Shown: positions 1 through 8,007 of the stretch, in pieces
How the letters are laid out: every line of letters begins with the position of its first letter
Numbering within the stretch: position 1 is the first letter of the stretch
Source: Pontibacter sp. FD36
GTDB taxonomy: Bacteria; Bacteroidota; Bacteroidia; Cytophagales; Hymenobacteraceae
Direction: 5' to 3'
Assembly: GCF_015686655.1 (NCBI RefSeq)
Contig: NZ_JADPMP010000014.1
Coordinates: 62,001 to 126,000, forward strand
Length of the DNA stretch: 64,000 bases
The notes under the pieces: model-generated
Seen by the model: the letters and a program-made list of their open reading frames with translations, nothing else
Databases searched by the model: none
What the model was told of the DNA's origin: nothing
Made by a program: the position numbers and the translations under genes

Positions 1-397
1 TCGGAACCGTCTTCCAACCCACGGTTGGTACCATCGACATAGACTCCGTTCCACCTGCAATAATGCAGTCTGCCATACCTGCCTGTATGCGGTTGCAGGC
101 AATGGCAATGGTTTCCACACCGGAGCCGCAGTAGCGGTTCACGGTCATACCTGACACAGACATGGGCAACGACAGCAAAGCGATCATACGACCGATCTGC
201 AAGCCCTGCTCCGCTTCCGGCACGGCGTTACCCACAATCAGGTCGTCTACACGCTCTGGGTCAAGGGCTGGTACTGATGCCAAAAGATGTTTGATGACGT
301 CAGCGGCTAGGTCATCAGGTCTGGTGAACCGGAAGCCCCCGCGCCCGGCCTTGCCTACTGCGCTACGAAATCCGGCTACGATATATGCGTTATTCAT
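1..397 (-). CDS. fadA: Acetyl-CoA C-acyltransferase (thiolase), N-terminal part, cut by window edge
   Basis: The minus strand reads from an ATG at 397 without a stop to the window edge, about 132 residues. It begins MNNAYIVAGFRSAVGKAG, the usual thiolase N-terminus, and carries the nucleophile motif NRYCGSG with the catalytic cysteine at about residue 90, followed by IIAGGTESMS. Thiolases cleave 3-ketoacyl-CoA with CoA to release acetyl-CoA, the last step of beta-oxidation, in the cytosol. The gene starts about 30 bases after the stop of the FadN/FadB-type gene, so the two are very probably one operon. The C-terminal His and Cys of the active site lie outside the window. Confidence 0.93.
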   Translation of the reverse strand, partial: MNNAYIVAGFRSAVGKAGRGGFRFTRPDDLAADVIKHLLASVPALDPERVDDLIVGNAVPEAEQGLQIGRMIALLSLPMSVSGMTVNRYCGSGVETIAIACNRIQAGMADCIIAGGTESMSMVPTVGWKTVP

Positions 398-427
398 TTT
401 GATGCTCTTTATAGTTTAAACTAAACT

Positions 428-2830
428 TTAATTTCTCAGCGGCTTGCCTGTGGTCAGGATGCTCTGAATGCGCTCTAGTGTCTTGCGCTCACCGGTAAGT
501 GACAGGAAGGCTTCACGCTCGAGGTCCAGCAGGTACTGCTCACTCACATCCGTTGGGGCTGATAGGTCGCCACCGCACATCACGTAAGCTAGTTTGTGCG
601 ATATCTTCTGGTCATGCTCTGAAATGTAACCGCCTGTTACCATGGCGCTGGCTCCCGTCAGGAACATACCTAATGCGCCTTTGCCCTGCACTTTTATCTT
701 GGTTTTCTTTGCTGGCTGCGTATACCCTGCCTCGGCCAGACGAATTGCCTGCGCTTTCGCATCGGCTATCAGTCGGTTGTTGTTGAGGGTAATGGCATCG
801 CCTTCGCGCATAAAGCCTAAGTCGAAGGCCTCTTTCGCTGAAGTTGACACTTTCGCCATACCTATCGTCAGGTAGATGTTCTTTAGCGTGTTGTATTCGA
901 TGTCGCCGTCTTCGTACATCTCAGCTGCGCGGAGTGTCATTTCTTTCGTACCGCCGCCGCCTGGTATCAGACCTACGCCAAACTCTACCAGACCCATGTA
1001 AGTCTCAGCAGCCGCCTGCACATGGTCGCAATGCAGGTTGAGTTCGCAGCCACCGCCCAATGTCAGGCCGTGCGGCGCACCTACCACAGGTATAGCCGAG
1101 TAGCGCATGCGCATCATCGTGTCTTGGAATTGCTTGATCATGAAGTTGATCTCGTCGTACTCCTGTTCCAAAGCATACATATAGATCAAGCCCACGTTGG
1201 CTCCGGCAGAGAAGTTAGCGGCGTCGCTGCCTACTACCATGCCCCGAAATTCCTTTTCGGCAATCTCTATACCTTTGTTCAGGCCCTGTACCACATCGCC
1301 TCCGATAGTGTTCATCTTGGTGTGGAACTCCACGTTCAGGATGCCGTCGCCCAAGTCGATCAGGCTGGCACCGGAGTTTTTCCACACTACTTTGTTGCTG
1401 CGCAGGTTGTCGAGAATGATGAAGTTCTCCACACCCGGTATCGCTTTGTATTCTTTGCTCTGGATGTCGTAGTAGCGGCGGTTGCCGTTCTCCACGATGT
1501 AGAAAGATTCTTTGCCTTTGTTGAGCATTTCCTCTACCCAAGCGGCCGGCTGGTAACCTGCCTCGGTCATGCGCTGCACAGCCTCACGGGCACCGATCAC
1601 GTCCCAGTACTCGAACGGACCAAGCTCCCAGCCAAAGCCGGCACGCATGGCATCGTCGATGCGGTATAGTTCGTCGGAGATTTCAGGCATACGGTTGCTC
1701 ACATACTGGAACAAGCCGTAGAGCGACTCGTTGAAGAATTGCGCCGCTTTGTCGTTTTGCTTCGAAAAGGTCTTCACCCGCTTCTTCAAATCCTCAATGG
1801 GCTTGAGCACCTCGAGGCTCTGGAACTTCGGACGTTGTTTCGGACCGTACTCCAGTGTGTTCAGATTAAGTGTGAGTATCTCAGTTTTGCCTTTGGCATC
1901 TTTGGTCTTTTTGTAGAAGCCCTGACCGGTCTTATCGCCCAGCCATTTGTTCTCCACCATCTTCTGCAGGTAGTCCGGTAGCTTGAACAACTCGCGCGAT
2001 TCATCTTTCTCGCCTGTCTGATGCAGACCGTTGGCTACGTTAGCGAGGGTATCCAATCCCACCACATCCAGCGTGCGGAAAGTGGCGGACTTCGGACGAC
2101 CGATGATTGGACCCGTAATGCGGTCCACCTCGTCCACGTTCAGACCGAGTTTGTTCATCACCTGCAAACCCTGCATGATGGCGTAGATGCCTACCCGGTT
2201 TGCGATAAAGGCTGGTGTGTCCTTAGCCAACACAGTGGTCTTACCAAGGTATAAGTCGCCGTAGTGCATCAGGAAGTCTACAACATCCTGATCGGTTTCT
2301 GGCGTAGGTATAATTTCTAATAGCTTGAGGTAGCGCGGCGGGTTAAAGAAGTGCGTGCCGCAGAAGTGTTTCTTGAAGTCGTCGGACCGTCCCTCTAGCA
2401 TCATGTGGATCGGTATACCTGACGTGTTGGAAGTGATCAGCGTGCCCGGCTTGCGGTGCTGTTCCACCTGATCAAACACCGTCTTCTTGATCTTGAGGTT
2501 CTCCACTACCACTTCGATGGTCCAATCGGCGGTGGCAATGTCCTTCATGTTGTCCTCGAAGTTGCCAGTCTGGATAAGGCGGGCGTCGGACTTGCGGTAA
2601 AGCGGCGAAGGATTGGACTTGATGGCGGCCTCCAGCGCACTGTTCACAATGCGGTTGCGGACCTGTTTCTTCTCCAGCGTCAGCCCTTTTTTCTCTTCGT
2701 CAGGAGTTAGTTCGCGCGGCACGATGTCGAGCAACAGTACCTGCACACCGATATTGGCAAAGTGGCAGGCAATGCGGGAGCCCATTACACCGGAACCCAG
2801 CACGGCTACTTTCTTAATTAATCTCTTCAT
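428..2830 (-). CDS. 3-hydroxyacyl-CoA dehydrogenase / enoyl-CoA hydratase, FadN-type
   Basis: An 800-residue bifunctional beta-oxidation enzyme. The N-terminus carries the NAD-binding motif GSGVMG (residues 12-17), then SNTSGIPI and the HFFNPP motif with the catalytic histidine of 3-hydroxyacyl-CoA dehydrogenases. A second dehydrogenase domain follows (DTPAFIANRVG). The crotonase-type hydratase domain is at the C-terminus, with oxyanion and active-site segments GGGCELNLHCDH and GLIPGGGGTKE. This order, dehydrogenase first and hydratase last, matches Bacillus FadN-like proteins and is the reverse of E. coli FadB. It would hydrate enoyl-CoA and oxidise 3-hydroxyacyl-CoA, feeding the thiolase encoded next. 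It lies between a MarR regulator 26 bases upstream and the thiolase about 30 bases downstream. Confidence 0.93.
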   Translation of the reverse strand: MKRLIKKVAVLGSGVMGSRIACHFANIGVQVLLLDIVPRELTPDEEKKGLTLEKKQVRNRIVNSALEAAIKSNPSPLYRKSDARLIQTGNFEDNMKDIATADWTIEVVVENLKIKKTVFDQVEQHRKPGTLITSNTSGIPIHMMLEGRSDDFKKHFCGTHFFNPPRYLKLLEIIPTPETDQDVVDFLMHYGDLYLGKTTVLAKDTPAFIANRVGIYAIMQGLQVMNKLGLNVDEVDRITGPIIGRPKSATFRTLDVVGLDTLANVANGLHQTGEKDESRELFKLPDYLQKMVENKWLGDKTGQGFYKKTKDAKGKTEILTLNLNTLEYGPKQRPKFQSLEVLKPIEDLKKRVKTFSKQNDKAAQFFNESLYGLFQYVSNRMPEISDELYRIDDAMRAGFGWELGPFEYWDVIGAREAVQRMTEAGYQPAAWVEEMLNKGKESFYIVENGNRRYYDIQSKEYKAIPGVENFIILDNLRSNKVVWKNSGASLIDLGDGILNVEFHTKMNTIGGDVVQGLNKGIEIAEKEFRGMVVGSDAANFSAGANVGLIYMYALEQEYDEINFMIKQFQDTMMRMRYSAIPVVGAPHGLTLGGGCELNLHCDHVQAAAETYMGLVEFGVGLIPGGGGTKEMTLRAAEMYEDGDIEYNTLKNIYLTIGMAKVSTSAKEAFDLGFMREGDAITLNNNRLIADAKAQAIRLAEAGYTQPAKKTKIKVQGKGALGMFLTGASAMVTGGYISEHDQKISHKLAYVMCGGDLSAPTDVSEQYLLDLEREAFLSLTGERKTLERIQSILTTGKPLRN

Positions 2831-2856
2831 AGAAAAAGCTTGATGGTCTACTATGG

Positions 2857-3291
2857 TTAGAAAATCTCTTTGTTTTCGATCATGTTGATGATGCGCTCGG
2901 AGACCCGGAAAAAGGTATTCAACTCTTCCTGTGGTATAGCTTCCTGCACTTTATGGTTAAAATGAAGCACCGTTCTGCGCGACACTTCCTTTTTCTCCAG
3001 CCCTAGTTCGGTCAGGAAAATCCGCACCAGCCGTTTATCCTTGTCGTCAGACACCTTATAGATAAGGCCTTTCTCCTCCATGCTCTTCAGGATGCGGGTC
3101 AGGCTGCGTGCCTCCAGCCCGAGTAAGGGGGCTATTTTGGTGGCGGGAGTACCTGTCTCCTGATTGATGTTTAACAGAACAAATCCTATGGAGGTGGTAA
3201 TATCATTTTTGGCAGCCTCTGTATTATACATACGCGAGATAGCATGCCAACAAACCTTCACATTATAATCTACGGTCTCTTCCGGCTTCAT
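2857..3291 (-). CDS. MarR-family transcriptional regulator
   Basis: A 144-residue protein with the MarR winged-helix layout: a recognition-helix segment around TPATKIAPLLGLEARSLTRI and a wing containing KGLIYKVSDDKDKRLVRIFL. Helices at both ends would form the dimer interface. It is the first gene of a minus-strand unit continuing into the FadN-type enzyme and the thiolase, so the inference is that it regulates beta-oxidation, perhaps in response to acyl-CoA or fatty acid. A -7 box (3310-3317) lies about 19 bases before the start codon. The ligand cannot be read from the sequence. Confidence 0.88.
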   Translation of the reverse strand: MKPEETVDYNVKVCWHAISRMYNTEAAKNDITTSIGFVLLNINQETGTPATKIAPLLGLEARSLTRILKSMEEKGLIYKVSDDKDKRLVRIFLTELGLEKKEVSRRTVLHFNHKVQEAIPQEELNTFFRVSERIINMIENKEIF

Positions 3292-3309
3292 GCATCATGT
3301 AGTTTATAC

Positions 3310-3317
3310 CAAATATA
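3310..3317 (-). promoter_or_regulatory. Bacteroidota -7 box for the MarR-fad operon
   Basis: The minus strand reads TATATTTG, matching the Bacteroidota -7 consensus TAnnTTTG. It lies 18 bases upstream of the MarR ATG, so transcription would begin about 15 bases before the start codon. No convincing -33 TTTG is visible. Confidence 0.55.
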
Positions 3318-3450
3318 AAGAAAAATGTTATGCAAGCATACTAATTTAACGAAAAATTTATTCCCCCTCCGACTTCAAAGGTTAAAGCGGATTTCGTGCT
3401 ATAGTACCTTCCGCTATAGTTTATGTATAATTCATAGAATGGTTACAAAC

Positions 3451-3483
3451 AAAAAACCCTTTCCGATCCGGAAAGGGTTTTTT
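3451..3483 (-). terminator. Intrinsic terminator after the acyl-CoA synthetase gene
   Basis: CCCTTTCCG and CGGAAAGGG form a perfect stem around a 3-base loop. It is flanked by six A and six T, so it can work in both directions. It lies about 40 bases past the stop of the minus-strand acyl-CoA synthetase gene and separates it from the MarR-fad operon. Confidence 0.88.
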
Positions 3484-3521
3484 GTTACCTGAAAGGCTTT
3501 AAATCTTCAATTCACTTCAAA

Positions 3522-5279
3522 TTAATACATACTGTCAATCTCTTTCTGGTAATTGGCTGTAATGTTTTTGCGCTTCACCTTCAGGGTTGGTGTCAGCTCA
3601 CCGCTTTCCACTGTCCACATGTTAGGAACCAGCGTGAACTTCTTGATGGTCTCAAATTGCGCCAGCCCTTCGTTGGCTTTGTCCACCTCACGCTTATACT
3701 TGTCAATGATCTCCGGTTTAGTGATCATCTCAGCATCAGAGGTATACGGTATACCTTTGTGCGCACACCAGTCCTGCAGCCCCAGGAACGAAGGCACGAT
3801 CAAAGCGGCGGCGTACTTCTGCCCGGCACCTACCACCATGGCCTGCTCTATCACCACCGATTCCTTCAGCTTGTTCTCGATCGGTTGCGGCGCCACATAC
3901 TTACCACCCGACGTTTTGAACATCTCTTTCTTGCGGTCCGTAATCTTAAGGAACTTGCCTTCTACCAGTTCTCCTATGTCACCGGTATGGAACCAGTTTT
4001 CGGCGTCGATCACTTCGGCCGTCAGATCAGGTTTCTTGTAATAGCCTTTCATCACGTGTGGTCCACGGGTCAGTATCTCACCATCCTCTGCAATTTTGAT
4101 CTCCACCCCATCGATGGCCATACCTACGGTACCAATCACATTGTTCTCCGGCTCGTAGCGGTTCACAGCTATCACCGGCGACGTCTCCGTCAGACCATAA
4201 CCTTCCATCACGCGGATGTTGGCTGACCAGAACACACGGGCCAGACGTGGCTGTAGTGCCGCACCACCCGACACGATGGCAATTACGTTGCCGCCCAGGG
4301 CCTCACGCCATTTGCTAAAGATAAGTTTATTGGCCAGTTCCAGCTGCTTGTTGTACCACCAGCCTTTGTCCTCACGGGTATCATACTGCAGGCCGAGCTC
4401 CAGTGCCCAGAAGAAAAGCTTACGCTTCACGCCGGTCAGTTCCATACCTTTGGCCACGATCTTGTCATATACCTTCTCGAGCAGACGCGGCACCGTGGTA
4501 AATACATGCGGCTGCACCTCTTTCAGGTTGTCGGCCACTTTCTCGATGCTCTCAGCGTAGTAGATCGACACGCCGATACGCATGTATAAATAAAGGAGCA
4601 TGCGCTCGAAAATGTGGCAAAGCGGCAGGAAGCTCAGCGCGCGGTGATGCTGGTTGACCGGCACATAAGGCAGCGTACCAGTCACGTTACTGATAATGTT
4701 GTTATTTGTCAGCATTACCCCCTTCGGGTTGCCAGTTGTACCAGAGGTATAGATAATGGTGAGGATATCGTCAGGACCAACGCCAGCCTTCAATGGCTCA
4801 AGCTGTGCTACGTCTTCTCCTTCTCCCAGTTTGATCACTTCTTTCCAGTGCTTGGCACCGTGAATTTCGTCGAAGGTATAGATCTCTTTGATGCTCTCCA
4901 TCCCCTCTGTAGCAGCCACCACTTTGTTGTAGAGCTCCGCGTCAGACACAAACACAGCTTTCACCTCCGCATCGTTGAAGATGTAGCGGTAGTCCTCCAC
5001 CGTGATCGTCGGGTACATTGGCACACTGATAGCACCTATCTGCTGTATACCAAAGTCAGCAAACACCCACTCCGGTCGGTTCAGGGAAATAATAGCCACT
5101 TTGTCGCCCTTTCCTATACCTAATTTCAGCAGACCAAGGCTCACCTGGTTGGCAGTGTCTTGCACATCCTGTGTGCTGTATTTAATCCATTGTCCGTTAA
5201 CTTTTGTAGCCAGACAGTCCGGCTGAGGCGAGTTCTGCAGCTGAAAAGGCAGCAGATCAAGGGTGCGGGTTACGTTCAT
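3522..5279 (-). CDS. Long-chain fatty acid--CoA ligase (AMP-forming)
   Basis: A 585-residue adenylate-forming enzyme. The AMP-binding P-loop motif YTSGTTGNPKG is at about residues 177-187. Further on come GYGLTETSP, the hinge region with WFHTGDIG, and DRKKEMFKTSGGKY near the C-terminal domain. It activates fatty acids with ATP to acyl-AMP and then to acyl-CoA, the entry step to beta-oxidation, probably at the inner face of the membrane. The length and the DRKKEMFKTSGGKYVAPQ segment fit the FAA1/FadD15-like long-chain group. It sits upstream of the beta-oxidation operon on the same strand but is separated from it by a terminator, so it is likely a separate transcript. Confidence 0.93.
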   Translation of the reverse strand: MNVTRTLDLLPFQLQNSPQPDCLATKVNGQWIKYSTQDVQDTANQVSLGLLKLGIGKGDKVAIISLNRPEWVFADFGIQQIGAISVPMYPTITVEDYRYIFNDAEVKAVFVSDAELYNKVVAATEGMESIKEIYTFDEIHGAKHWKEVIKLGEGEDVAQLEPLKAGVGPDDILTIIYTSGTTGNPKGVMLTNNNIISNVTGTLPYVPVNQHHRALSFLPLCHIFERMLLYLYMRIGVSIYYAESIEKVADNLKEVQPHVFTTVPRLLEKVYDKIVAKGMELTGVKRKLFFWALELGLQYDTREDKGWWYNKQLELANKLIFSKWREALGGNVIAIVSGGAALQPRLARVFWSANIRVMEGYGLTETSPVIAVNRYEPENNVIGTVGMAIDGVEIKIAEDGEILTRGPHVMKGYYKKPDLTAEVIDAENWFHTGDIGELVEGKFLKITDRKKEMFKTSGGKYVAPQPIENKLKESVVIEQAMVVGAGQKYAAALIVPSFLGLQDWCAHKGIPYTSDAEMITKPEIIDKYKREVDKANEGLAQFETIKKFTLVPNMWTVESGELTPTLKVKRKNITANYQKEIDSMY

Positions 5280-5493
5280 TGTGTTTGCTAAGGTTAGTGT
5301 CAGTCTATTTTAGGACGTTACGAACGATGGCACAACATGGGCCACACGTTCGTTAGTATGTGCATTTTAATTATTTTTTTCTGAAATTTCTATACCTTCC
5401 TGTACAAATATTTGCTATTCATTATATTGATAGCACTTTTTACGCGAAAAAGTTATAGTTAATAAAAGCCGCTCACAAAAGCAGCAGTTTTGC

Positions 5494-5501
5494 TATATTT
5501 G
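5494..5501 (+). promoter_or_regulatory. -7 box for the arginase-fold gene
   Basis: TATATTTG matches TAnnTTTG and lies 19 bases before the ATG at 5521. The 241-base gap between the divergent acyl-CoA synthetase and arginase-fold genes must hold promoters for both. I could identify only this one. Confidence 0.55.
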
Positions 5502-5520
5502 ACCTTCCTGATTCTGATTT

Positions 5521-6672
5521 ATGAACCTTTCCATCTTTTTCGAACCTCTGAATGAGGACATTTTTGCGCTGCTTGACAAACCGCGCACACTTGGTGCCTA
5601 CATCGGCCGCTTTACTGGCAAATTCCCCGACTGGCGCTCAGCTGACATCGCCCTGATCGGGATAAACGAGACCCGGGGACAAGGAGAGGAAACAGTAGCA
5701 GAGATGATTCCGGCCCGTGCTGTACGCAAAAAACTGTACAGCATGCACAAAGGAGCCGGTCGCTGCAACATAGTCGACCTGGGCAACCTGCGCCCGGGTA
5801 TAACACTCGACGACACTTACCTGCGGCTGAAAGAAATCGTTGAAATCCTCATCTCCCATAACACCATCCCCATTATCATTGGCGGCACGCATGACCTGGA
5901 GTACGGACAATACATGGGCTATGAGTACCTGGAACGTGCCGTGAATATGGTGACCGTGGACAGCAGTGTGGACATGAGCGAAGACAATGACGTGCCTGCC
6001 AATAAAAAGCAGCTCCGCCAGATTCTGATGCACGAACCAAACTACCTCTTCAGCCTGGGCCAGATCGGCTATCAGTCTTACCTGGTGGACCCAGAAGTGA
6101 TGGCCACGTTCGAAAAGCTGCACTTTGAGGCATACCGTGTAGGCGAAGTGCACCGCAGTGTGCAGGAGATGGAGCCGGTTGTACGCCTGGCTGATTTGCT
6201 CACTTTTGATATTTCGGCTATCCGCCATCAGGATGCGCCGGGCTATACGCCAGCCAACCCGTTCGGGCTTACAGGCGAGGAAGCCTGCCAGCTGTGCTGG
6301 TATGCAGGTCTGAGTGACCAGATGACATCACTGGGAATTTACGAGTATGATCCGGCACAGGACAGCCAGGAACTAACGGCCATGACCATCGCCACCATGA
6401 TCTGGTACTTCATAGAGGGCTTCTACCACCGCAAGAACGAAACAGAATTCAGCTCTAGCAAGTTTACCAAATACGCCGTCGCCTTCAGTGACAATCCGGA
6501 GCGTATGACATTCTATAAAAGCAAAGCAAGTGAAAAGTGGTGGATGGAAGTAGAACCCCTTTCAGACGAAAAGAGTCCCCGCATTGTACCCTGCAGTTAT
6601 GAAGACTATCTGCAGGCCATCAAAGGCGAAGTACCTAACCGCTGGATCCTGACACAGTCCCGCATTGGCTAA
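5521..6672 (+). CDS. Arginase/formimidoylglutamase-fold protein with degenerate metal site
   Basis: A 383-residue member of the ureohydrolase (arginase, agmatinase, formimidoylglutamase) family, as shown by IIIGGTHDLEYG, TVDSSVDM and LTFDISAIRHQDAPG, which line up with the three metal-binding motifs of arginases. Active members have GGDHS, DAHxD and DxD. Here the His of the first motif (H124) and the outer Asp residues of the second (D147, D151) are kept. The central His of DAHxD is Ser149 and the second Asp of DxD is Ser232. Two of six metal ligands are therefore missing, so hydrolysis of formimidoylglutamate is doubtful even though homologues carry that name. No other histidine-degradation gene is nearby. 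A cytochrome b5-like gene follows closely. Confidence 0.85.
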   Translation: MNLSIFFEPLNEDIFALLDKPRTLGAYIGRFTGKFPDWRSADIALIGINETRGQGEETVAEMIPARAVRKKLYSMHKGAGRCNIVDLGNLRPGITLDDTYLRLKEIVEILISHNTIPIIIGGTHDLEYGQYMGYEYLERAVNMVTVDSSVDMSEDNDVPANKKQLRQILMHEPNYLFSLGQIGYQSYLVDPEVMATFEKLHFEAYRVGEVHRSVQEMEPVVRLADLLTFDISAIRHQDAPGYTPANPFGLTGEEACQLCWYAGLSDQMTSLGIYEYDPAQDSQELTAMTIATMIWYFIEGFYHRKNETEFSSSKFTKYAVAFSDNPERMTFYKSKASEKWWMEVEPLSDEKSPRIVPCSYEDYLQAIKGEVPNRWILTQSRIG

Positions 6673-6743
6673 CACTTCAGGAAGCGAACAAAGAAACAAA
6701 CCCGATTCTGTTCCGTTTGCCCCAATCACTAGGGCAGTATTAT

Positions 6744-6751
6744 TATATTTG
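6744..6751 (+). promoter_or_regulatory. -7 box for the cytochrome b5-like gene
   Basis: TATATTTG matches TAnnTTTG and ends 30 bases before an ATG at 6782. A TTTG lies 24 bases further upstream, slightly beyond the usual spacing. This favours 6782 over any upstream start. Confidence 0.5.
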
Positions 6752-6781
6752 CAATCCGGGCTCTGTGAGGCCTGCAATCAA

Positions 6782-7039
6782 ATGGAAGAAAATCTCCCGG
6801 AGTTCACCCTGCAACAGCTTGCCCTGCGCAACGGCCAGGACCGTGACGAAGTATGGGTGGCTTACAAAGGCCTGATTTACGACGTGAAAAAATCACGCCT
6901 GTGGCGGAGCGGCAACCACTACGAGCACTGGGCAGGCCAGGACCTGACCGAGGAACTGAAGGATGCACCACATACCGAATATGTATTTGACAAATTTGAG
7001 GTGATCGGACAAGTCAAAAATTCAGTATACCGAAAATAA
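6782..7039 (+). CDS. Cytochrome b5-like heme/steroid-binding domain protein
   Basis: A short protein of 85 residues from the ATG at 6782. It consists almost entirely of a cytochrome b5-like domain: FTLQQLALRNGQDRDEVWVA, then YKGLIYDVKKSRLW and a GNHYEHWAGQDLTEEL segment. The two histidines (of NHYEH and of APHTEYVF) are candidate heme ligands as in membrane-associated progesterone-receptor-like proteins, but binding cannot be proved from sequence. A longer reading frame with a TTG at 6665 overlaps the arginase-fold gene by 8 bases. I prefer 6782 because a promoter box lies between the two candidate starts and the domain begins just after the internal Met. Function is unknown. Confidence 0.75.
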   Translation: MEENLPEFTLQQLALRNGQDRDEVWVAYKGLIYDVKKSRLWRSGNHYEHWAGQDLTEELKDAPHTEYVFDKFEVIGQVKNSVYRK

Positions 7040-7099
7040 AACACAGGGAGTATGCTACTGTAACGGTAGGCTCCTGATCAACTATAAATTACCAATACT

Positions 7100-7960
7100 A
7101 TGATTCTGATAGCTGACAGCGGCTCTACCAAAACAGACTGGCGTGTAATCGATGCCGACAACGAATATGAACAGGTCAACACAACTGGCATCAACCCGCA
7201 GTACCTCGACACTGACAAGATTTACAGCATTTTTGAGACCGAGCTGCTGCCTCAGCTGAAAGAAAAAAACATTAGCGCTATTTACTATTACGGTGCTGGC
7301 TGTAGCTCTCCGGAGCGCAACAAACGCGTAGAAGACGCCCTTAGCCGCGCCTTCCCGAACGTTCCGAACTATGTGGACCATGACCTGCTGGCCGCGGCCC
7401 GTGCCCTGTGTGGTCACAAGCCAGGTATAGCCTGTATTCTGGGCACCGGCTCCAACTCCTGTCTTTATGATGGCAAGAACATTATAGACAACGTGACTTC
7501 ACTCGGTTTCCTGATGGGTGACGAAGGCAGTGGTGCCTACTTGGGCAAACTGTTGATCAAAGCCTACATGTACCGTGAGTTGCCTGAAGAATTGGCCACT
7601 TCACTTAAGAACAGATACAATCTGACCAAGGACGGCATACTTGACGCTGTATACGGCTCAGACATACCAAGTCAGTACCTGGCCACTTTTGCTAAATTCA
7701 TGTATGAAAAACGCAAGAGTCCGGTGATCAAAGAGATGATTTACGAGAACTTCGAGGAGTTCTTTGAGCGCCATGTCAGCAAGTACGAGGGTTTTGGTGA
7801 GCTTCCTGTAAACTTTGTTGGTTCTATCGCGTTTCATTTCTCGGACACGCTCAAGCTGGTCGCCAAGAAGTATGGCTGCCATATCGGAGTAATCATCTCC
7901 AGCCCAAGCGAAGGCCTGATCAAATACCACCAGGAGCTGCTCAAAATGCAGAATGCCTAA
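7100..7960 (+). CDS. BadF/BadG-type ATPase, probable N-acetylglucosamine/N-acetylmuramic acid kinase
   Basis: A 286-residue protein of the ASKHA sugar-kinase superfamily, BadF/BadG/BcrA/BcrD group. The N-terminal phosphate-1 motif is ADSGSTKTDWRV (residues 4-15), and the adenosine-binding region has ILGTGSNSCLYDG followed by LMGDEGSG. Eukaryotic GlcNAc kinase and clostridial MurK belong to this family and phosphorylate GlcNAc or MurNAc at O-6. Here the next gene, 47 bases on, encodes MurQ, which needs MurNAc-6-phosphate. A MurK-like role in cell-wall sugar recycling is therefore the best inference. No PTS transporter (MurP) is present, consistent with phosphorylation inside the cell. Confidence 0.82.
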   Translation: MILIADSGSTKTDWRVIDADNEYEQVNTTGINPQYLDTDKIYSIFETELLPQLKEKNISAIYYYGAGCSSPERNKRVEDALSRAFPNVPNYVDHDLLAAARALCGHKPGIACILGTGSNSCLYDGKNIIDNVTSLGFLMGDEGSGAYLGKLLIKAYMYRELPEELATSLKNRYNLTKDGILDAVYGSDIPSQYLATFAKFMYEKRKSPVIKEMIYENFEEFFERHVSKYEGFGELPVNFVGSIAFHFSDTLKLVAKKYGCHIGVIISSPSEGLIKYHQELLKMQNA

Positions 7961-8007
7961 TTACAAACACGCTTTTTTACTGAATTCAAATTTGACCGAT
8001 TAACACA

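Noticed and set aside
1022-1669. 215-residue plus-strand reading frame
   Set aside because: It is antisense to the FadN-type gene, which has complete catalytic motifs. The product has low complexity with no family signature.
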